Shown: positions 57,312 to 64,000 of the stretch, piece by piece
Position numbering within the stretch: the stretch's first letter is position 1
How the letters are laid out: each line of letters starts with the position of its first letter
Assembly (NCBI RefSeq): GCF_002192255.1
Contig: NZ_CP021768.1
Location: 2,560,001-2,624,000 of the forward strand
Length of the DNA: 64,000 nt
DNA from: Stenotrophomonas sp. WZN-1
Lineage (GTDB): Bacteria; Pseudomonadota; Gammaproteobacteria; Xanthomonadales; Xanthomonadaceae
Direction of reading: 5' to 3'
The notes under the pieces: model-generated
The model's input: the letters and a program-made list of their open reading frames with translations, nothing else
What the model was told of the DNA's origin: nothing
The model's database searches: none
Position numbers and translations under genes: made by a program

Positions 57312-58136
57312 ATGAGCAACTTCGTCACCGTCGCCGACGGCGCCCGCATCTTCTACAAGGATTGGGGCAACGGCCAGCCGATCGTGTTCGCCCACGGCTG
57401 GCCGCTGTCTTCCGATGCCTGGGACCCGCAGATGCTGTTCATGGGCCAGAACGGCTACCGCGTGATCGCCCACGACCGCCGCAGCCACGGCCGTTCCAGC
57501 CAGACCTGGGACGGCAACAACATGGACACCTACGCCGACGATCTGGCTGCAGTGATCGAGGCGCTGGACCTGAAGGACGCGATCCTGGTCGGCCATTCCA
57601 CCGGCGGCGGCGAAGTGGCCCACTACATCGGTCGCCATGGCAGCACGCGCGTGGCCAAGGTGGTGCTGGTCGGCGCCGTGCCGCCGCTGATGCTGAAGAC
57701 CGCAGGCAACCCGGCCGGTACCCCGCTGGAGGTCTTCGACGGCATCCGCAAGGGCACCGGCGGCGACCGCTCGCAGTTCTTCAAGGATCTGACCACACCG
57801 TTCTTCGGTGCCAACCGCGATGGCAACACCGTCACCCAGGGCATGCGTGATTCGTTCTGGCTGCAGGGCATGCTCGGTGGCGTCAAGGGCCAGTACGATT
57901 GCGTGCACGAATTCTCGGAAGTGGATTACACCGAGGACCTGAAGAAGATCGACGTGCCGGCACTGGTCGTGCACGGCGACGACGACCAGATCGTGCCGTT
58001 CGATGCCTCGGCCAAGCTGTCCTCGCAGATCATCAAGGATGCCGAACTGAAGGTATACGCCTGTGCCCCGCACGGCCTGACCGTCACCCACGCCGAGCAG
58101 TTCAACGCCGACCTGCTGGCGTTCGCACGCAAGTGA
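57312..58136 (+). CDS. Alpha/beta hydrolase, non-heme chloroperoxidase-like
   Basis: A 274-residue alpha/beta hydrolase with the nucleophile elbow GHSTGG (Ser about 98), oxyanion-hole region [14 protein letters not shown], acid residue in [13 protein letters not shown] and catalytic His in [13 protein letters not shown]. Cofactor-free chloroperoxidases and aryl esterases share this sequence pattern, including [22 protein letters not shown]. It is cytoplasmic. ATG 57312 is preceded by AAGGAA. It is monocistronic and ends before a 64-bp perfect palindrome. Confidence 0.88.
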   Translation: MSNFVTVADGARIFYKDWGNGQPIVFAHGWPLSSDAWDPQMLFMGQNGYRVIAHDRRSHGRSSQTWDGNNMDTYADDLAAVIEALDLKDAILVGHSTGGGEVAHYIGRHGSTRVAKVVLVGAVPPLMLKTAGNPAGTPLEVFDGIRKGTGGDRSQFFKDLTTPFFGANRDGNTVTQGMRDSFWLQGMLGGVKGQYDCVHEFSEVDYTEDLKKIDVPALVVHGDDDQIVPFDASAKLSSQIIKDAELKVYACAPHGLTVTHAEQFNADLLAFARK

Positions 58137-58181
58137 CGTGCGGCGGCGGCGCCACCCAGCGCCGCCGCTTCTGCGGTCGCA

Positions 58182-58245
58182 AAAAGGGGACGGAGGGGAT
58201 TATGTCGTTTGTGCACAAACGACATAATCCCCTCCGTCCCCTTTT
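58182..58245. repeat. Perfect 64-bp palindrome
   Basis: Every base from 58182 to 58245 pairs about the centre 58213/58214, with arms beginning AAAAGGGGACGGAGGGGATT. It ends in CCCCTTTT on both strands. It sits between convergent genes and can act as a bidirectional terminator. Related copies are at 35272-35345 and, as a half, 33104-33133. Confidence 0.85.
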
Positions 58246-58248
58246 CTG

Positions 58249-59898
58249 TCAGATATCGCTGTGGTGGTGCGGGACCCCGATCTTCGGCAGCGGGTCGTGC
58301 CCGCCCACGAAATGGCGCACCACCGGTGCACGCTCACCGCGATGCAGCCCGCGCAGCACTTCCTGGATCGCCTTGTCATCGGCGGTGATGCGTTCGTGCT
58401 GGCGCAGGTGCTCCAGCCACGACGGGGTCACGAAATACTCCAGGTGGATGCCCGGGGTGGCCACATCCTCGACCACGCCCCAGACCACCGCGCCATCGCG
58501 ACGACGGATCGCGCCCAACGTGCGCATCTGCGCCTGGAAAGCGGCGCGATCAGCATCCTCGATGCGGTATTCGATGGTCACCAGCACCGGGCCGCGATCG
58601 TTGGATACCGGTACCGACAGTTCAGGGGCCGGCCAGTGCCCGGCCGGGCTCAGGTTCAGGTCTTCGGTACCGGCGATGCGCACGCGCCACACCAGCAATC
58701 CGCCGATCACCGCGCCCGCGGCAGCCACCAGCAAGGCCAGTTCCGGCGAGGTGCGCTGTGCCAGCGCGCCCCAGCTCAGGCCGCCGGCGGCCATGCCTGC
58801 AGAGAACACCATGATGTACAACGCCAGTGCACGCGCACGCACCCACGCCGGCACCGCGGTCTGCGCGGCGATCTGCAGCGACGACAGCACGGTGATCCAC
58901 GCAAAGCCATTGATCAGCATCACCAGCGGCAGCACGTACCAGCTGCGGGTCAGCGCCAGGCCGACCAGGCTCAGGGCCAGCGATAAAGTGGCCAGCAGCA
59001 CCAGCAGGTCGCGATCCATCTGTGCGCGCAGCTTCGGCAGCAGCAACGCACCGCCCACCGCACCCATGCCGATGCAGCCGAGCAGCATGCCGTACTGCCC
59101 CGCCCCGCCGTGCATCTGGCCGCGCACCACCACCGGCAGCAACGCGTTCATCGCTGCGGCAAAGAAGAAGAAGCCGACCGACTTCATCAACACCGCCTGC
59201 AACCGCCCAGCGCGGCTGGCATAGCGCAGGCCCGCCTTCAGGCCAGCACCGAACCCTTCCGGCGGCAGGCTGGACCGCTTCGGGTCGCGCTTCCAGCCCC
59301 ACACCACGAACAGCATCGCGGCGAAGGTGACGGCGTTGAAGCCGAACGCCCAGACCGCACCCAGCTGGGCGACGATCACGCCACCGATGGCCGGGCCGAT
59401 CGAGCGCGCGATGTTGATGCCGATCGAGTTCAGCGCCACCGCCGAGGCCAGCATCGGCTGCGGCACCAGTTCGGACACGATCGCGGCCTGCGCCGGCATC
59501 GCCATCGCCGCACCACAGCCCATGCAGAAGGTCAGCAGCACCAGCAGCTGCGGAGTCAGCAGGTCCATCGCGGTCAGTGCCGCCATCACCGCGGCGACCA
59601 GCAGCATCCAGCCCTGGGTGGCCAGCAGATACCTGCGGCGATCGACGATGTCGGCCAGCGTGCCTGCGGCCAGCGCCAGCAGCACGATCGGCACGGTGGT
59701 GGCCGACTGCACCAGGGCCACCATCAACGGCGAGCCGGTACGCTCGGCCATCACCCAGGCGGCGGCCACGTCGTTGACCCAGGTGCCGATATTGCTGGCC
59801 AGGATCGCCAGCCAGATCGAGCGGAACATCCGGATCTTCAGCGGGGACCAGGCGCCTGCGGCCTGTACAGAAGGTTGTGACGCGGTTGCGTTCACCAT
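58249..59898 (-). CDS. MFS transporter of the EntS/MFS_3 type with C-terminal soluble domain
   Basis: A 549-residue major facilitator with about 12 helices and the loop motif TLADIVDRRRYLL. The last ~110 residues are soluble (VLVTIEYRIEDADRAAF ... LEYFVTPSWLEHLRQHERIT), a tail found in many MFS_3 proteins and resembling a small monooxygenase fold. It probably exports a small molecule. ATG 59898 is preferred, with GGAG seven bases upstream; ATG 59904 is close by. It overlaps the end of the porin gene and is the last gene of the minus-strand operon. Confidence 0.85.
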   Translation of the reverse strand: MVNATASQPSVQAAGAWSPLKIRMFRSIWLAILASNIGTWVNDVAAAWVMAERTGSPLMVALVQSATTVPIVLLALAAGTLADIVDRRRYLLATQGWMLLVAAVMAALTAMDLLTPQLLVLLTFCMGCGAAMAMPAQAAIVSELVPQPMLASAVALNSIGINIARSIGPAIGGVIVAQLGAVWAFGFNAVTFAAMLFVVWGWKRDPKRSSLPPEGFGAGLKAGLRYASRAGRLQAVLMKSVGFFFFAAAMNALLPVVVRGQMHGGAGQYGMLLGCIGMGAVGGALLLPKLRAQMDRDLLVLLATLSLALSLVGLALTRSWYVLPLVMLINGFAWITVLSSLQIAAQTAVPAWVRARALALYIMVFSAGMAAGGLSWGALAQRTSPELALLVAAAGAVIGGLLVWRVRIAGTEDLNLSPAGHWPAPELSVPVSNDRGPVLVTIEYRIEDADRAAFQAQMRTLGAIRRRDGAVVWGVVEDVATPGIHLEYFVTPSWLEHLRQHERITADDKAIQEVLRGLHRGERAPVVRHFVGGHDPLPKIGVPHHHSDI

Positions 59899-61175
59899 TG
59901 CCATGCTCCAACGATCGAGGCGAACAACGTGTCCTGGCCACCGGCCTGCTTCAGTGCAGGCCCGGCATCGACCCAGGCCAGCTGTAGCTGCCATTGCCAG
60001 TGTTCGCTGGCCTGCCAGCGGGTTTCGGATTTGTACTGGGTACCGATGCGGCGCGCGCCGCCGGCGCTGCCCGGCAACGCCACCAGCGGGGCTGGCGTGG
60101 TGTAGACCGCATCCGCGCGGCGATGCTTCCAGGCCATCTGTACGCCCACTTCCGTCGTCACCGCGTCGTGCAGGCGCAGGGTCAGCGTGGGCTGGACGTC
60201 CATCAGGTTGGCCGGGGCCAGCAGGCTGGCCTCGCTGAAATAGGCCGACTTCGGAAACAGCGCATTGAAGGTTCCCAAGCGGCCGTCATGCTGGTCGCCA
60301 TCGCCACTGGCGATGTCGGCCTTCAGCCCCAGCCGCGGTTGCAGCGTCAGGTTCGTCCAGCGCCACCCTGTATCGGTGGCCAGCGTCCAGGCGCGGATAT
60401 CGAGCGTGCCGACGGTCGTCCGCAGTTCACCGCCCTGCGCCACCAGCTCGCTGTTCCAGTCCAGTGCACCGGTCTGGCCGAACCAGCGCGCGCCCAGGGT
60501 CTGCCGACGTTCGGTACCCACACCGCCGGCGAAGCGCGCGCCCTCACGGCGGTAGTCCAGCAGGTACAGATCCCACTGTCCCACGCCCTGTCCACGCGCC
60601 GGTGTGGCATACGCGCCCCAGAGATGGGCGCCGTGTTCGCCGCGATCATCAAAGGCGCCCGGCCGGTTCTCCACCGGCCGCAGCGCCATCAGATCAAGCG
60701 TGCCGAATCTACCTTTCCAACCCACGCGCGCACCGTCGAAGGCCAGGCGGATGTTCGGTCCATCGCGCACCGACAACAATCGAGAGCTTCCGTAGCCGGC
60801 TTCCTGCCGGCCGAGTTGCAGGTGGAAGCCGCCGCGCTGCCAGCGCCAGTACGCCTGCTGCACGTCCAACGCGCTGTGGTCGGTGCGGCCGGGTCCGCCG
60901 GCCTTGCCATTCTCGGCATGCACGCCCAGCTGCAGCTTCGCCTGCCAGCTGTCCTCCACATAGGTGGCCGAGGCCAGCGCACGCATCAGGCCATAGCCGT
61001 CCTCTGCGCCACCGATACCGAACCGGGTCGGGTCGTAGTACAGCCCACGCACGCGCAGCGACGCATCCCATTGCAGTTGGCCGTCACCAGCGTCGCTGCA
61101 GCGCCCCCCCTCGCAGGCCAGCGCCAGCGATGGCACGGCCAGCAACGCCAGGCTCAGAACGCGAAGCACGAGCAT
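59892..61175 (-). CDS. Alginate-export/porin-like outer-membrane protein
   Basis: A 427-residue protein with a signal peptide (MLVLRVLSLALLAVPSLALA, then CEGGRC) and a beta-barrel pattern of alternating aromatic strands (WQAKLQLGVHAENGK, QAYWRWQRGGFHLQLGRQEAGYG, WQLQLAWVDAG, terminal VGAWQW). The GRQEAGYGSSRLLS...WDGARVGWKGRFG style fits the alginate_exp family of porins. It probably permits passage of the substrate handled by the neighbouring hydrolases and transporter. Its ends overlap the genes on both sides. Confidence 0.8.
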   Translation of the reverse strand: MLVLRVLSLALLAVPSLALACEGGRCSDAGDGQLQWDASLRVRGLYYDPTRFGIGGAEDGYGLMRALASATYVEDSWQAKLQLGVHAENGKAGGPGRTDHSALDVQQAYWRWQRGGFHLQLGRQEAGYGSSRLLSVRDGPNIRLAFDGARVGWKGRFGTLDLMALRPVENRPGAFDDRGEHGAHLWGAYATPARGQGVGQWDLYLLDYRREGARFAGGVGTERRQTLGARWFGQTGALDWNSELVAQGGELRTTVGTLDIRAWTLATDTGWRWTNLTLQPRLGLKADIASGDGDQHDGRLGTFNALFPKSAYFSEASLLAPANLMDVQPTLTLRLHDAVTTEVGVQMAWKHRRADAVYTTPAPLVALPGSAGGARRIGTQYKSETRWQASEHWQWQLQLAWVDAGPALKQAGGQDTLFASIVGAWQW

Positions 61176-63124
61176 CCCATCGCGCCCCAGAACGCGGTCA
61201 GGTCGTCGGTGGGTGCAGCATGCCGGGCCGCATGGCCGTGCGCGCCGTGGGTGCTGCAGGCCACACCGTGATGCTGGTGATGCGCGGCGGCCAACCCGGT
61301 GGCGGTACCGCCGACGTGGTAGCCACCGAACCTGTTGACCGGCGACCAGTTGGGCATGGCCGGCGGCAGCTGCGGCGCAAGCCCTGCATAGTCGGCGTCG
61401 GCATGCACGATGCGGCCGCCGACCACGGTCAACACGCTGGTGATGTCGGCGATCTGCGCATCATCGACACGGAAGAAATCGGCCGAGAGCAGGATGAAAT
61501 CGGCCAACTGGCCGACCTTCAGCGTACCCTTCACCGCTTCGTCGCCGGAGAACCAGGCACTGCCCTGGGTCCACAGGCGCAGCGCCTGCTCGCGTTCGAG
61601 CAGGTTTTCATCGCCATACAGGGCCAGCCCGCCCACGGTACGTCCGGTCACCAGCCAGGACAGCGCCACCCACGGGTTGTAGCTGGCAACGCGGGTGGCG
61701 TCGGTACCGGCACCGACCGGCACGCCTTCGGCCAGCATGCGCTTGACCGGAGGCGTATGCCGCGCGGCCTGCACGCCGTAGCGCTCGACGAAGGCTTCGC
61801 CCTGGTAGGCCATGCGATGCTGCACGGCGATGCCGCCGCCCAGCGCACGGATGCGCTCGATGTTGCGCGGGGTAATGGTTTCGGCGTGATCGATGAACCA
61901 GTGCAGGCCATCGAACGGCACCTCGCGGTTGACCTGTTCGTACACATCGAGGATGCGGGTGATGCTCTCGTCGTACGTCGCATGGATGCGGAACGGCCAA
62001 CGCTTCTCGACCAGCAGCTTCACCACATCGTGCAGTTCCGGTTCCAGCTCCGGCGGCAGTTCCGGGCGCGGCTCGTTGAACAGCTCGAAGTCGGCGGCGG
62101 AGAACACCAGCATCTCGCCGGCACCGTTGTGGCGCAGCAGGTCATCGCCCTGTCGCGGCTGCAGCATCTCGCTCCAGCCGCGGAAATCATCCACTTCCTT
62201 GCCCTTGTTCTGGGTGAACAGGTTGTAGGCGATGCGCACCGTCAGCTGGTCATCGCGATGCAGCTGCTCGATGACCTGGTAGTCCTCGGGATAGTTCTGG
62301 AAACCACCGCCGGCGTCGATGACCGAAGTGATGCCGAGCCGGTTCAGTTCGCGCATGAAATGGCGCGTCGAGTTGGCCTGGTACTCGATCGGCAGGCGTG
62401 GCCCCTTGGCCAGCGTCGCATACAGGATCAGCGCATTGGGCTTGGCCAGCAGCAGCCCGGTCGGGTTGCCGAGCGAGTCACGCACGATCTGCCCACCCGG
62501 CGGATCCGGCGTGTCCTTGGTGTAGCCACAGGCGCGCAACGCCGCGCGGTTGAGCAGCGCGCGGTCGTACAGGTGCAGCAGGAACACCGGCGTGTCCGGC
62601 GCGATGTCGTTGAGCTCCTGCAGCGTGGGCAGGCGCTTCTCGTTGAATTGCGCAGCGGTGAAGCCGCCGACCACGCGCACCCACTGCGGCGCCGGGGTGC
62701 GGTCGACCTGCGCCTTGAGCATCGCCATCGCATCGGCCAGCGAACGCAGGCCGTCCCAGCGCAGCTCCAGGTTGTAGTTCAGGCCGCCGCGGATCAGATG
62801 GGTATGGCTGTCGTTGAGCCCGGGCAGCAGGCGCCGGCCCTGGGCGTCGATCAGGGTCGCTTCATTGCCCCAGCCACACATGATCTCCTCGTCGCTGCCG
62901 ACGGCAACGATGCGCCCTTCCTGCACGGCCAGCGCCTGTGCATGCGGCTGCTGTGGGTCAAGGGTGGTGATGCGGGCATTGCGGATGACCAGCGTGCTCA
63001 TGCGACGCTCCTTGGAAGTGGAATCGAGTGCGGCACCGGCACGGCCGGCCAGGCCCAGCGCCACCGCGGCGCTGCCGGCCAGCACCACGTTGCGGCGGCC
63101 GTGATCGAGTGGATCGTGACTCAT
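61154..63124 (-). CDS. Tat-exported amidohydrolase family protein (YtcJ-like)
   Basis: A 656-residue metal-dependent amidohydrolase. The N-terminus has a twin-arginine signal (GRRNVVLAGSAAVALGLAGRAGA). The catalytic part includes the first metal motif LPGLNDSHTHLIRGG, a later HATYDESITRIL and IDHAETI, and the terminal metal aspartate in PVGAGTDATRVAS. A His-rich tail follows (AAHHQHHGVACSTHGAHGHA). A second in-frame ATG at 63001, with an excellent AAGGAG site, would give a cytoplasmic form without the Tat leader. It overlaps doxX (ATGA) and the porin gene. The substrate is unknown. Confidence 0.85.
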   Translation of the reverse strand: MSHDPLDHGRRNVVLAGSAAVALGLAGRAGAALDSTSKERRMSTLVIRNARITTLDPQQPHAQALAVQEGRIVAVGSDEEIMCGWGNEATLIDAQGRRLLPGLNDSHTHLIRGGLNYNLELRWDGLRSLADAMAMLKAQVDRTPAPQWVRVVGGFTAAQFNEKRLPTLQELNDIAPDTPVFLLHLYDRALLNRAALRACGYTKDTPDPPGGQIVRDSLGNPTGLLLAKPNALILYATLAKGPRLPIEYQANSTRHFMRELNRLGITSVIDAGGGFQNYPEDYQVIEQLHRDDQLTVRIAYNLFTQNKGKEVDDFRGWSEMLQPRQGDDLLRHNGAGEMLVFSAADFELFNEPRPELPPELEPELHDVVKLLVEKRWPFRIHATYDESITRILDVYEQVNREVPFDGLHWFIDHAETITPRNIERIRALGGGIAVQHRMAYQGEAFVERYGVQAARHTPPVKRMLAEGVPVGAGTDATRVASYNPWVALSWLVTGRTVGGLALYGDENLLEREQALRLWTQGSAWFSGDEAVKGTLKVGQLADFILLSADFFRVDDAQIADITSVLTVVGGRIVHADADYAGLAPQLPPAMPNWSPVNRFGGYHVGGTATGLAAAHHQHHGVACSTHGAHGHAARHAAPTDDLTAFWGAMGCSCFAF

Positions 63125-63546
63125 GCGAAATCTCCAGGAAGGCGTTGGCCGTCCAGTGCCCATGCGCCGGGCCCGGCCAGCGCGAGGGCCAGCAGCACCG
63201 TGGTCCACATCAACGGGTACTCGGTGCCGCCGCGCATCCAGAACCAGCCCCTGGGCAAGGCCAACAGGACGGTGAAGCCGATGAAGGCGGCCGCCGCAAG
63301 CGCGGCGACGCGGGTCTGCCAGCCCAGCAGCACGGCCAGCCCGGACAGCACCTGCAGCAGGGCCAGCAGCAGCGGCAGCGGCGCCACCGCTGGCAGGCCG
63401 AAGCCGCGCAGTTCGGTGGCGAAGCCGGCCAGCCCGGGGCCACCGAACCAGCCGAACAGCTTGCCCAGCGCGTGCGGCAGCAGGAAGCCACCTGCCGCCA
63501 CCCTTAGCATCAGCAGGGCCAGGTCGACGCCATGGCCGGCAACCAT
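63121..63546 (-). CDS. DoxX-family membrane protein
   Basis: A 141-residue protein with four hydrophobic helices and the DoxX pattern (LMLRVAAGGFLLPHALGKLFGWFGGPGLAGF, then GLAVLLGWQTRVAALAAAAFIGFTVLLALPRG). DoxX proteins are linked to thiosulfate or quinone redox in some organisms, but most are of unknown role. It is embedded in the hydrolase-amidohydrolase operon, sharing its stop with the amidohydrolase start and lying 2 bp after the hydrolase gene. Confidence 0.87.
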   Translation of the reverse strand: MVAGHGVDLALLMLRVAAGGFLLPHALGKLFGWFGGPGLAGFATELRGFGLPAVAPLPLLLALLQVLSGLAVLLGWQTRVAALAAAAFIGFTVLLALPRGWFWMRGGTEYPLMWTTVLLALALAGPGAWALDGQRLPGDFA

Positions 63547-63548
63547 GC

Positions 63549-64000
63549 TCAGTGCCCGCCTTCCTGCGCGCCGAACATGCGCTTGGCGTACTGGATGCCG
63601 ATGCCATAGCCGCCGGCGTGGTCGCGGGCAATGCCGGTGGTCAGGTCGTAGGTTTCACCCCGTGCCCAGTCGCGCTGCAGCTCCAGCAGGTACTGCACGC
63701 TGGTCATCGGCACCGCACCAGCCTGCACCATGCGGGTGATCGCACGCTCGTGGGCTTCTTCGCTGACATCGCCGCAGGCATCGGTGATCACGTAGACCTC
63801 GAAGCCCTGCGCCAACGCCGACAGCGCCGGACCCACGATGCAGACGCTGGTCCACAGCCCGGCCACAACCAGGCGACGCTTGCCGATGCGGTTGATCTCA
63901 TCGATCACCGCCTGATCTTCCCAGGTGTTCATCGAGGTGCGGTCGAACACCGTCTGGCCCGGGAAGATCTCCGGCAGTTCCGGGAACATCGGGCCGGAGA
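63549..64000 (-). CDS. YcaC-like cysteine hydrolase (5' end outside window)
   Basis: The C-terminal ~150 residues of an isochorismatase-fold hydrolase. The nucleophile region is VVAGLWTSVCIVGPALSAL (Cys in TSVC), followed by GFEVYVITDACGDVSEEAHERAITRMVQAG, which is typical of YcaC-type proteins. The N-terminal Asp lies outside. The C-terminus continues with AGGYGIGIQYAKRMF. The reaction is hydrolysis of an amide or ester of unknown substrate. It is the first visible gene of the minus-strand operon, and its start codon is beyond position 64000. Confidence 0.85.
   Translation of the reverse strand, partial: SGPMFPELPEIFPGQTVFDRTSMNTWEDQAVIDEINRIGKRRLVVAGLWTSVCIVGPALSALAQGFEVYVITDACGDVSEEAHERAITRMVQAGAVPMTSVQYLLELQRDWARGETYDLTTGIARDHAGGYGIGIQYAKRMFGAQEGGH

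Noticed and set aside
59892..59994. Novel fusion of MFS transporter with monooxygenase domain (58249-59898)
   Set aside because: The same soluble tail is usual in MFS_3/EntS-like proteins, so it is a known architecture; the longer N-terminal extension to 59994 is antisense noise within the porin gene.
1..64000. tRNA, rRNA, insertion sequences, prophage or integron
   Set aside because: I saw no cloverleaf arms, transposase or integrase motifs, or attachment-site duplications on either strand. A covariance-model search could still find small RNAs that I cannot see.

Overview
The window reads as chromosomal DNA of Stenotrophomonas, probably S. maltophilia or a close relative in the Lysobacteraceae/Xanthomonadaceae. 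The reasons are its high GC content, dense short operons, many TonB-dependent receptors, and numerous small palindromes of the GTAG-type (SMAG) class known from S. maltophilia. I see no transposase, prophage, CRISPR array, rRNA or tRNA gene.

Layout. 0-15 kb: metal, redox and DNA-precursor genes. These are a three-gene operon led by Mn-type superoxide dismutase behind a SoxR-type promoter; a fatty-acid desaturase and its reductase, divergent from a FabR/DesT-like repressor with a palindrome between them; a TonB-dependent receptor plus periplasmic thioredoxin; mntR and mntH; and ribonucleotide reductase nrdA-nrdB followed by a flavodoxin and a thioredoxin. 15-34 kb: a quinone oxidoreductase, an orphan TonB receptor, BetT, a VOC protein, a Fur-boxed FecI/FecR/receptor surface-signalling set, the MdtJI spermidine exporter with a LysR regulator, an M14 peptidase, a FecA-type receptor, a divergent ClC protein and an MgtC-like protein. 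34-43.4 kb: a MerR regulator with a methyltransferase, then a giant trimeric autotransporter adhesin with its TpgA-like lipoprotein and an upstream AraC regulator. 44-56.7 kb: a complete Tad/Flp pilus locus. 56.7-64 kb: small exported proteins, an alpha/beta hydrolase, and a minus-strand operon of hydrolase, DoxX, amidohydrolase, porin and MFS transporter that leaves the window on the right.

Most notable is a probable manganese regulon. The mntH promoter and the promoter of the TonB receptor-thioredoxin operon 3.4 kb away carry the same inverted repeat, TATAGC-N4-GCTATA, which matches the core of the E. coli MntR operator. This predicts that the receptor imports manganese across the outer membrane while MntH imports it across the inner membrane. 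Nearby genes that use or may use Mn (SodA, and possibly the NrdB/flavodoxin pair) fit that picture. Other regulatory signals read directly from sequence are a SoxR box at sodA, paired NrdR boxes at nrdA, Fur boxes at the iron receptors, a 24-bp operator between the desaturase operon and its repressor, iterated motifs upstream of the adhesin, and a leader with a small ORF and three tandem hairpins before the Flp pilin.

Limits: all functional calls come from reading translations and motifs by eye. No alignment, profile search or structure prediction was run.
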